Shown: one piece after another, positions 28,001 through 40,000 of the stretch
Layout: every line of letters starts with the position of its first letter
How positions within the stretch are numbered: position 1 is the stretch's first letter
Source: Undaria pinnatifida
Taxonomy: Eukaryota; Sar; Phaeophyceae; Laminariales; Alariaceae
Length of the DNA: 64,000 bases
NCBI GenBank assembly: GCA_012845835.1
Contig: JABAKD010000024.1
Span: 8,685,103-8,749,102, forward strand
Reading direction: 5' to 3'
The notes under the pieces: generated by a model
Told to the model about the DNA's origin: nothing
Seen by the model: only the letters and a program-made list of their open reading frames with translations
Databases searched by the model: none
Program-made: the position numbers and the translations under genes

Positions 28001-31000
28001 GTTTTGCTATTTGGCTCTACAGTAGTAGGTGCCATATTACGAAAAGCCGTGAGTTAAATTTCGGGCAAAGGGGTGGAAAACATGGCGAAAATTGGGGTAC
28101 AGGCGTGTGGCAAAACCAGCGAAATATAGCATAAGGTTCCTATGCCACCCCGATAGTGTATAGTCGTTGGGTAGGTTCACAGCCCGGAATCTATTCCAAA
28201 TCGGCGTTGGGAGTCGCGAGCCGTGCCAAATACGTAAACACACCAAAATCGGTTGACCTTAGCGGTGCGAATTTGGCGTAACCTTCTCTGCATGTTTGGC
28301 TATTGTGCGCTCATGCATAGCGCACAAATATAAGCAAAAACTGGCGCATGGCTGGCAAATCTGTGGTATAACAGGGGAAAATGGCCATAACTTGGTGCCA
28401 AAGTTTGCTTATTTGGGAACGTGCCACCCCAGAAATATGGGCACAGAAAAAACGAAAACACCAGATGGGTCAGGCCTAAAATGTGGCTTCTGGGCATGGA
28501 CGCAGCGCAAGCTCGAAGTGTTAATGTGACTGCTGGGAAGCAAAAATGAACGGATTTCCTAAAGATTTTTACGGGGGGGGGTTTATAGGGGATTGGGGGG
28601 GTCCCATAATTTCGCCGGCCAAGTCCTAGTACTTACCGCAAAAAGGCTCGCCGTAAGGACGCGATTCCGTAATCCGACATCTTGCTCCCCACCAAGCTTC
28701 ATAACATCACAGAAGTACACGGGTAGTGAACGATTTTCCCGGAACATTTGGCATCTGCGTACAGCTACAAAGACGGCAGAGCACTGTTCATCTGCTTGCC
28801 TATCCCAACTATTGCTGTACCTGGTAAGTACGTCTTAAAAGGGTAGCAGACCACGCTACCGGTACATTCGCCATCTGCGTACAGGGTATAGCCATGCAGC
28901 AACATGGACAGCAGAGCACTGCCCATCTCGGCTCCATAAGATCACAGCAGCAGTAGTACGAGGGCAGCAGACCATGTTCCCGGTATATCTGCGTATAGAA
29001 TAGAGACGCGTTGCTACAAGGACACAAGGGCGACAGAGAGCATTGCCCATCATAGGTCATAACATCGCAGCTAGATCACAGCAGTGGGTAGATGGCAGTT
29101 GGTCATGTTCCAGGTACGCTTGTAGATGATGCCATGCAGTATGAGGAGTGCACAGGGTGCACAACTATCCAGAAGCATGCACATTCGTCCAACCCTTCAC
29201 GACAACGCATGGAGGTCAATCGAAACATCGAAACTCACTGACGCCAAAGGAAATCGTCGACGACGTGTTGCTTGTTGCACGTAGTGCACGTGAGAGTCGG
29301 TAGCAGACCTCGTTCGTTCCCGGCACTTTTGACGTCTTCGTCGTCACCTGTATGGCATCATGTGAGGCATACACGGGCGCACAATGAACCAGAGGCAGGC
29401 ATTAAACGTTTCACGACAGCGCATGGAGATCAAACGAAACTCGAAACTGGAGGAAATCGATGCCTTCTCGACCGGCCACAGAGCGGGCGTGGGGGTATCG
29501 TATATTTGTAGAGCGTGTTCCTGATACTTTTGGCATCCTCGTTTCCACTCGTCTAATATCGTACAAACTCGCATGTGGTAGGAGCACACGAGGTGCCCAA
29601 TGAACAAGAACCAAGCGAAGATATCCAACTTTTTCCTTTTTTTAATTTTTTTTTCATCCTCTGGCGGATGGGGAAAAATAAACCTTAAGCTCACCACGCT
29701 TCCACGTATTTTCATTCGTCTCGTGTGTCAGTTTAGTTCAATTTGGTCGCGATCCAGCGCTAGCTGTCGTATCCTTCGGGTCCCGTGGCAATGGCATCGC
29801 GATTTGTCCTTCCCGGCGATCACCGTTCCTATTATACGTCAGCAAGGCATCCGTCCCTTAATGACAGCGCAAGAAGGTCAATCGATCGAAACTGACTGGT
29901 GCCAGAGGAAGTCGACAACTTTTGCTGCTTTTAGCTTGCTGGAGAACCTTGCGTGTTCGTACGATTGTTTCTAAAGTGGTGGTCGTGGTGGTAATAGCAA
30001 AAAAAGGATTGATTTGATTGATTATTTTGGTCTTTTGGTGACACATTATTTATCGTGATTATTTGATTATTCGTTTTTCATGGCGTTTAGTACGATATAC
30101 CAACACCCATATATACAAATGTATCGCATTTTACTATGGCTATACTGAAACCCATACGATGTATGCGTACACTCGACATATACACTTTTTTGTGTAGATT
30201 TTATATTAGGCGTTATGAAGACCGTGTTTTTTTTTCGTCATGTATGTTTGGTGTTTAGTATACCGTACTAGAAGCCACACAGCTAAAATATAAAAGAAAA
30301 TGACAGCCTTTGTGATTGGGTTATGATGATGAAAACCATGATTAAATGCCATGCTTAATCGTACTTGTTTTTGTTGATTGCCAAATTGCCAACACTATTC
30401 TATTAGTAGAGGGTACGAGTAGGGTATAACACGGATGACAGCACGCTCCCCTTGAAGAGCACACCCACCTGCGAAAGCACACACGGGGTATATACTTTTG
30501 TTGATATTCGACCGCCACTTTATCACCGGGGGTACGTCGAGTACCACACTCCCTTCGGGTCATACGCCTGAAAACACATCAAACTCTAATGTACCACACC
30601 CGGTAGACACTAATTACCCAAAACACGCACGGGCCGGTATGGATACCCGTACCCGCATAGAGGCAACTGCTGGCCCCAATCACAGTGGACCGATCGAGCC
30701 TGCGGCCCAGACCCCAACAGTAATGCTGCTGCCGCGCCTCGAGCGGGGATCACGTCGATTTCTCGCGGGTCCACCCCGCCTACCTGTACCGGTACTGGCA
30801 CCAGTACCGGTGAAGCGCAGACCGCGCTGGCAGCAGCGCCCACCACTTCAGCCACAGGGCCTGAAACCCCGGCAGCAGGTGCCAGCCACTCACACCCTCT
30901 GCAGTCTGCCGGGCTATGTTCACGCGGGAACTGATAATCACGACTACATTGTCGTAACTTAAACGACCACTACGGGGGCGTTTAGGAACCGTCCCCGGTT

Positions 31001-34000
31001 TTGGGCCTTGCGCTTCGCGTATTCCTGCCGCACCCGCCCTCTCCAGCGCTCCGGCCAACTACCACTCGCCAACTTGCAACGGCCGCGAAGTCCTGCAACA
31101 GATAGCCTTACAGCCCCAACCTTCCTTACCCCTAACCCCAACCCACACCGGAAACGCAAGGCCTGAAACCCGGGGATGGCTACTAAACGCCCCCGTAGTC
31201 ACGATCTAAATCACGACTACGTAGACGTGATTATCGATCCCCCGGTGAACAGTCCCATGGTCAAGGAAAAAAAATGTGAAGCACACATGGTGGTTCGACG
31301 ATAGTGGGCAGTGTGGTCATTGTTGACTTTGGCGGGCTTGGTTTGTCTCTTTTTCTAGAAGATATTTTTTCGGGGTGGAGGTATTGTATAGAGCTCCTCT
31401 CGAGTGAGATTTCCCGCAATAATTAAGAGCGTCGTAGCATGGACGCATGCTACTAATAGTATGCTGATACTACTAGTAGTATACTAGTAGTAGTAGCAGT
31501 AGTAGTAGTAGCAGTAGTAGCAGTGGTAGTAGTGGTAGTAGTAGTGGTAGTAGTACCAGTAGTAGTACTAGTAGTAGTAGCAGTAGTAGCAGTAGTAGCG
31601 GTAGTAGTACGGTATAGGTGCAGCAACCGTTGTTTTCTTCCCTGAAAAGTTCTTGGCTTGATACAACAATGGTTGGTTTGCCTCACCTAAAAGCTAACTG
31701 ATGTTTGAGAAAAAAATGATCGTGAACCCCGATGAACAAGTCCCGTGGCCTAGGTGTGCGAAAAAGTAAATTCTGCTAAGAAAATAATGGCATTCGAACG
31801 AAATTCTGTCAACGCCTTCGCTGCTAAAAACCCTTTTTGGGAATAAATTTACTTGATTTTGTATAGGGAGGGATTTTGGGGCTTCCCTGTCATTCTTTTT
31901 TGTTTTTTAGCCAAAAGGTGCTACCATGCGTCTCCGTGCTTGACTCGCTGAAACAGCACATATTTTGCAAGCACAAATACGACTCGTGCTTGCGCAGGAA
32001 AAAATCGCGGCTGATGTCATCGTCTGTTGTTGTTTTGTTCTTGTGCGTCTGCTTTTGTGTTTTGTGCTCTTGTTGATGAGTACGAACTCATTTTGTTCGC
32101 GCTTCTCTGTTCGTGTGTGTGCCTGTTCGCGATGACGTTCTTGTTGCTGGAGCAGCAAAACTGACCAGTTCCTTACAAACCACCATTCTGTCCATTCCTC
32201 GTTTCGTTACGATAGGTAGACGCGACTGCTTCTACGATAGCCGCCCCCAAAACTAGCGATTTTCTTCAACGAACGTTTCATGGCTGCTCGACACAGGGAA
32301 GGATACTATTGAAAAACAAGTATCCATATATTTTCTTGTGTGCAAAGGTCTAACGGTCGAGGACGTCGGGGAGGGTGTCGAGGGACACCGTTTTTCAGGA
32401 GATACGACCGGGAGCTGGGTTTGAAACCGGCGATTTCGTTGAAGAAAAGTTGGGGGGGCTACCGTAGTAAGACTCAGACGCGTGCTACGATAGAGGCGCA
32501 CCATATTTTTGTTCTGGGGCTCTCGCTTTGGGTTGTTGGCCGGATCAAAAATTCCATGGCTAAGGATGAAAAATCCCATAGCTAAGGTATAGAACGAGAA
32601 TCATGATATATATTTTTTGTTGTCGCGTATTGTCGACGACTTCGGGTTAACGCCTTTACAACTCGAACTCCCTTTTGAGGACTAATTTTACTGGAAGCTA
32701 GTATAGCGAGGAGTTTGGGGGCTCTAAAGGGGTTAAGGAAGCCCCGTCAAATTCAGAAAACGTTTTCGCCAAAAAAAGGTATACCTTAATACCTCTGTCG
32801 TTGGTAGCAGCACGCGTCGTTCCTTTTTTTTTTTGGAGCATTGCCTTTGCCGCGGAGGTAGCTATGGGCTGATCAGCGACTCAAGCGTAGACTACGGGCT
32901 ACTGCTGGGTAGCATGGTAGCTGCTCTTAGTACAGGTAAGCGTCTGCTGTTGTGATCTGTGGTCCTTACGCTTGCTCAATTCTCCACGACCACTATTAAT
33001 AGTTTCTGTCCGTTCATCAACTCATTATGATCTTATTTTACTTTTTCCTCATCGCTTCTATTAGCTTCGCAATTTTTCTTCTCCTTTCTCCCTTCTTACA
33101 CGTGCCGCAGACCCGGCGTCACTAAGCAGGCTTTCCCCCCCCCTCCCCACTCCGGTACGCGCCTTCGTTTTTGTCGCGAGAATGAATACTTCGCCCCCCC
33201 TTCCCTCGTGGTCTCGCATCGAATTGCGCCTACCCACGCTGCCAGGCGCCCTCAGTAATTGATTCCTTTTGGTATTTTTGATTTTTGCAAAATTATCTCA
33301 AAAGTCTGTTCCACGTATGATTTTAAGGGCATTCGGAATTCGAGGGTAACAACTAAGCCGCCGGAGCGACGGACTGGCGGTCATCTATTTTTTTATATAA
33401 ATATTTTAAGGACGTCAGCTGTGAGTTCGACGAATTTCGGGTCCATACTCATCTTTGCAAGCTGCGTTGTTGGTACTTGTAACATACTATGTGGGTGAGT
33501 TATTCATAATGGGAGGGGTCATATTGTTCTGTTGAAAAACAAGCACATAGTCTATATATACGAGTATATACATATTTTATAAAAAACATTTCAAGGACGT
33601 CAGCCGTGGGTTCGACGAATTTCAGGTCAATATTCATGTTTGCAAGCTGCGTTGTTGGTACTTGTAATTTTTGTTTGTTTTTTAGAACACAGATTTAGTC
33701 TTCGTACGCAAATCTTGTGATGTTGGGTCCTAGTCCTATTGTAGTGCTGATGCTTATGCTGCCGAGTTATTTATGGCTTCTTCGCGGTCCTTAAATGCAC
33801 CATTTCATTACGATTGTCTGCTTTTTTTGCTATTTTTTTCGACCATATACATGACATATGTGTAAAGGTCGGATGTTGTGATCATCGGTCCTGCTGCTGC
33901 TCATTTGAGAATATCTATACCTCGCCGAAAAATTAAATGTTGAGGTAAATTGTAAGCTTCATGGTCGATCTAGACTATACGGGGCAGCCCACCCAACTTT

Positions 34001-37000
34001 TTTTTCACGAAACCGCTGGTTTTGAATCCAGCTGGATCTCTTGAAGTACGGTGGCCCTTGCGCCCCCGACGTCATCGTTCGATAGCCCTTTGCAAAACAA
34101 GAATATACATGATTTTTTTTTGTCATAGAATCCTTCCTCGTGGTCGAGAGGCCATGAAACGTTTGTTGAAGAAAATCGCTGTTTTTTTTTTTGGGGGGGG
34201 GGGGAGTATCGTACAATCAGTCTTCTTCACCAGATGAAAAAACCGTTGACCTACTGTAGGAATAGTGCGCTTCACTCTGTGAAGATAAGACAAACCATGA
34301 CCGAGGGATGCGACGAATCATACGGTAGACACTATGAAGATGCCCATGGCCTCGTAGGTATATGACGAATCCTACGGTAGACGCTAATAGGATTCAAACG
34401 GCATTGGACAGGTCCTCGCTCGAGGTGAGAGCCCCGTGAGTCGAATATGATCTGTTCCACACCTTGGACCGAGCACGAGCTACTACAACTGTAGACCATG
34501 ATCTAGATCGTCTACAGCAGTAGATGATATTGCTGCCGTCACGCTACAAAGATACGAGCTGGAAGATACCCATGGCCTAGGAATTGTACGCTTCACCCTG
34601 TAAAGATAACCATGGTTTTTGAAGATACCCATGGCCGAGGTATATGGCGAATGATCTTCCCTGAGATACCCATGGGCTAGGTATGTTTATGACGAATCTT
34701 ACGGTAGACGCTAATGGGATTCACAAGGCAGTGGGCAGTTGTTCGCTCGAAGAGCTCCATCAGTCGAAAATGTTCACAATTTGGACCGATCGCCGATTCC
34801 ATCTTGATGATCTAGATCCTTGAAGGAGGATTTGTACCATCTAGTTCATGTTGCCCTAGATCCTTGAAAGAAGATTTGTATGATCTAGTTCATGTTACCC
34901 TAGATCCTGCAAGGAAGATTTGTATAATCTAGTTCATGTTACCGTGTGAGAACCGTACTATCTGCATTATCTAGCGCATCCTTCCGGGGTTGGATTTGTA
35001 CTCGATAGATCCGGATCCAACATTTGACATATCATAACGGTAGATACCGGATGTGCTGTAAATTATCTAGACAATCTATGTGATCTATGTGATCTGTCCG
35101 AGGTGTGAAAATTTTTATTTTTCACACCTCCGACAGATCATGATTTACTGCAGATCATGATATCTAGATCATGATCTACACCATCTGCTCATGACAGATC
35201 ATGACCTAGATCAAATAGATCATTTACAGTAGATCCTGTATCTGCCGTTACGATACGTTGTGCGGGATCTGTATGTGTAGAGTACAGATGCAACCCAGGA
35301 AGCGTGTGCCAGATCATACAGATCGTACGTCTCCCGCCCGGTAAGAAGAGCTAGACCATAAAGGTATCCCCTGAATGATCTAGATCATCACCTGGGGATC
35401 GATGGGCTGTCCGACGTGTTAATTTTTTCGCCAGAAAGTGCTTTTCTTGTATTTTCGTCTTTTCATCTTCTTGTTTCGTTACTTTCCAGCGTTTTGACAC
35501 GCCGTGGTCAAAAGTGTCTTCCCTACTCCCCCCCGGTACGTGCCTTCGTTTTGGTCGCGCATAGAATTCAGCATTCCCGCTCTTCAGCTTGTCATGCTTG
35601 TCGACTCTCTTCGAATTTTGCTTACTCGCGCTCTCGCGCTTTCCGCGACCTGCCTTGGGCTTTCTTTTTTTCTGTTCTGTCGTAGATTTTTGTTCAATAG
35701 CTGTTAGGTTTGTTTCGTACCGGCGACCTGTCCAACAACACTCGTGCCGTCCATTTTTTGTTCGTTTGTTGTTGCGCTTGTTTTTTGTGTGTCGGGTAAC
35801 CGCGTCATGTCTCCTTGCCTTTCCTTCTGTCGTCCATTTTTGCTCGTTTCTTGTGTTTCTTATTTTTTTTTTTTGGTTGTCCGTTCCAGGGGGAAGAAGT
35901 TCAACTCTTTGAAGGAAGATTGCATCGGCGAGGATTACCTGGGCATCAGGAGGTTTCGCTTTTACATCAAATGTGTCATCTGCAGCCAGTGAGTTCACGC
36001 TTCGAAGCTTTGATTGATTGATTGATTGATTGATTGATGGGTGACGATTGATTGTTTTCTTTAATTGTTTATAGCAATGACAGTTTGATTTTCTATCTTC
36101 TGGACACGCGATGGTTACAGGCAGTGAGTTCACCGTGCTGTTTGTTTTTTCATTTCATGTCTTATGGCGTTGTGCATCTTCTGGACAAGCCGCGGTTACC
36201 GCCGTCGTCCCTTCCACCCCCCCCCCCCCCCGCCGCTATGACGTGCGTGTCTTCGTTGTTATGCTTTTGTCACGCAGAGGGGTCAGCAATCCCACTGCTG
36301 TCGATTTGCTTCAAATCTATTATAATGTGTACACGATGAAAGACGATCGATGATCCGATGCCTTTTCCCCCCGCATCACTTCTTCTTCATCCCATCTACT
36401 ACTGTGCTGCATCTTCGCACTGTTTTTCAAGCTCCCTCTCGTTTCGTAACTAAGATCCGGGGTCACATATATATAAAAAATCACGGTTTTCACGGATCAA
36501 GATCGGTCCCGCGGGTCGGCTCAAGAAATTTCCAAAATCTCGCGAGGCGGGTCGGGTCGGGTCGAGTCAGGAATTGTTCGGAATCTCACGGACCGGATCG
36601 GGTCTGGGTAGGGTGTTGTCAAGTACGGACCAGATCATCCTGACCCGACCCGACCCGACCCGCGAGACGTAACCCGACCCGTCAACAGCCCTAGACAAAA
36701 GTTGACGGTTTCTGCCAACACGACTTTAAACCTTTTTCGTGATTTTTTTCCTTTCTTTTTGTGTAAAAGTTAAACTCCCTACGACACAAATTCGCCGCTA
36801 AGTCGCCGGCGTGCGGATCGTCAGTTAGTAGTTGAAGTTGAACGCACGAGTTTTTGAGTGTAGTCAGTGCCCCGGGTGCACGCAACACAGACCAACCCAG
36901 AGGATGTGTTCGAAATCCGTTCTTATCCCGCAAAGAAGTCCGAATGGGGGGGCGGACAATGGTAAAGTGGCTTGAGACAAGACACAAACGATAACCCTCC

Positions 37001-40000
37001 CCCTCTCTTCACTACCAGTTCGTCTTACTACGCTAGCCCCCCCAACATTTATTCAACGAAATAACCGGTTTTGAAACCAGCTCCCGGCTGTATCTCCTGA
37101 AAAACGGTGCCCCGTGCCACCTCTATGCCATCGTTCGATAGTCCCTGCAACCAAGGGAATACATGAAGATGTTTTCTTCATAGCATCGTTCCTCGTGTCG
37201 AGCAGCCATGAAACGTTCGTTAAAGAAAGTCGCTGGTTTGGGGGTGGCGGCTATCGTATAATCAGTCTACCGTGCTTGCTTTCATTTTTGTTGGCGAGAA
37301 CGGCTCACCATTTTCGTTATTTTCGTACTATTAATAGAGTAGTGGTCTCCGACTAAGGCGATACTAATGAAGCGGTATACCTGAAAATGACGGTCGAAAT
37401 CGCTTGACACGACTGGAATGTACAATTCGGCAATGACCGCCATATCCACAGGCGGTTGCTCACTAGGGTGGTCTACCGCCCTATTGAGGACAGTTCAGGC
37501 CTCCATATCTGTACAGACACCCTCAGCCTGTAACTGACAAACCCAACACTGTATATGTAATACATAACTGGTATGTACTATCCGCTCTGGTCGTTAATAG
37601 GTCGGTTGCCCCCAATAATGCGGTGTTCGATAGGGCTGTGAGTCGGCCGCATTTCACGACTAACGACGAATCGGTAAGTGCCGTTAACCAACTAACTGAC
37701 TTAGTCGGCAAGTCGGCTGGCGAAACCAGCTGATGGCCAGCCGACGTTTACCGGCTTAAATCAGGCGAGCGAAACAAAAAGCCAAAGTTGGCCCTCCCCG
37801 GCAGAGGAGGGCCCGCCCAAAAACAGAAAAGTGCGTATTGCGTTAAGCTCTCCTTCCTACAAGTATGGGAATGTAATAAGTCGGATAGTCGGCACCTCCG
37901 AGGACCGACTAAATATTAATACGACTGGTGATAGTTGTTGACTTAAGTCGTACCGACTCACAGCTCTAGTAATCGGGGTCTTGCACACCAATGCCTTGTT
38001 CGGAGACTCACAGCTCTAGTAGTAATGTACGATCAGCCCTGTTAGCGAACAAGGCGGTTGCCCTCAATAACGCGGTATTCGGGGTCTTGCACACACCACC
38101 GAGTGCACCACCGCCTTCTTTGGAGACCACTACAGTACTGCTATCTATCTTATTATTCTTCCTTTCTTTTTTCCTCGCAGATAGTCTGGTGTGCTGGCTT
38201 GCTTGTGCTTTGCCCTCGTGCGCGTTGCGGTTGGCGTTGCATGCCATCATGGTCAAATCACCTTGCTGTATTTGCAAGGTGTACCTCTGTCTCGTAGTTT
38301 GTGGCCACAGCAGTAGCAGACGTCGTCTCTCTAGGAGTAAGAGGCAGTGGTACGGACACTGATTAGTTGTACTGGATGTGGATGGGCGGAGATTGGTAAA
38401 AGTTTAGTGTGCAGAACACACAACAGTTCTGTACAATTTTGTTATAGGTTTTTGAAACATGCTACGTACAGCTGTGAGATCGAGGATTTCGTCGAGACTC
38501 ATCTTTGCAAGCTGTGTGCGATACTCCAACGGCGCGTGTCCCTACGGGGTGCGTGTGAAGTACATGTGTGCACGATGAAAGATAGGCAGGTGTACATGAT
38601 GAATGGACAATGAACGATGAACGGTGTAATATGTGTGTGTGTGATATTATAAAATATTGAAGGAACAAGAGCTGTGAGATCGAAGATTTCGTCGTAAGTG
38701 ACTTTTGCAACCTGTGTGTGATGTGATACTTCCTCCGATCGCGCGTGTTTCTGGGTGTGTGGCGAGTATCTGTGTGCACGATGAAATATGTGTCCGCGAT
38801 GAATGAACAACGAACGATGAACGGCGTAATATGTGTGGTGTGTGATGTAATAAAAAATTAAAATACGCTTCAGCTGTGAGATCGATGATTTTGTCGAAAT
38901 TCATCTTCGCAAGCTGTGTGTGATACTCCAATCGCGCGAATTACTGGGTGTGTGTCCTCAGTAAGGATATAGGTCGCCCGTATACACGATGAACGACGCC
39001 CGATTGACTATGAAATATATATGTGCACGATGAACAACTCACGATGAACTACGAGCAATGAACGATGGACGATGGACGATGGAAATCCTGCGCGCTTGGA
39101 CGATGAAAATATGTGTGCGCGATACAGGACGAGCGATGAACGATGCAATAAATGATATATGCGTCCACGATGAATGAACGACCGATTCTACGATAGCCCC
39201 CCCAAAAACCAGCGATTGTCTTCAACAAACGTTTCATGGCTGCTCGGCACGAGGAAGGATGACATGAAAACTGAAATCTCTACACTACATATTTTGTTGT
39301 TTGCAAAGGACAATCGAACGTTGGCGTCGGGGGGGGGCAATGGTCACCGTATTTTAGGAGGTACGGCCTGGAGCTGGTTTTGAAACCGACGATTTCGTTC
39401 AAGAAATGTTGGGGGGGCTACCGTAGAACGACTCGAACAATCGAACGATGAACAGCGAAAAATGTGTGGTGCATGATATGTGCGATGAACGACGCCCGAT
39501 TAGGTAAAAATATGTGTGCGCAATGAACGACGAGCGATGAATGATGCATTATATGAGATATGTGTCCACGATGAATGAACAACGAACGATGAACGTTGAA
39601 ATATGTGTGAACGATGAACGACACACGATGAACTACGAGCCATGAACGATGGACGATGAAAATCCTGTGCACGTGGACGATGAAAATGTGTGTGCACGAT
39701 GAACGACGAGCGATGAACGACGCAATAAATGAGATATGCGTCCACGATGAATGAACAATCGAACGATGAACAGTGAAAAATGTGTGGTGCATGATATGTG
39801 CGATGAACGACGCCCGATTAGGTAAAAATATGTGTGCGCGATGAACGACACACGATGAACTACGAGCGATGGACAATGACGATGGAAATCCTGTTTACAT
39901 GAACGATGAAAATATGCGTGCGCGATGAACGACGAGCGATGAATGATGCATTATATGAGATATGTGTCCACGATGAATGAACAACGAACGATGAACGTTG

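Noticed and set aside
25050-29065. Copies of the YJU2 exon 1 tail (GTACAG words) in intron 1
   Set aside because: CTGCGTACAG words at 28.75-28.88 kb share only a few bases with the exon 1 end and belong to a separate ~125-bp repeat.
30498-30962. 154-codon Pro-rich plus-strand ORF
   Set aside because: No family pattern, no clear splice context, and it overlaps the start of an inverted-end MITE.
35351-36133. 260-codon minus-strand ORF, Lys/Arg-rich
   Set aside because: It runs antisense through YJU2 exon 2 and SINE-derived sequence and shows no family pattern.
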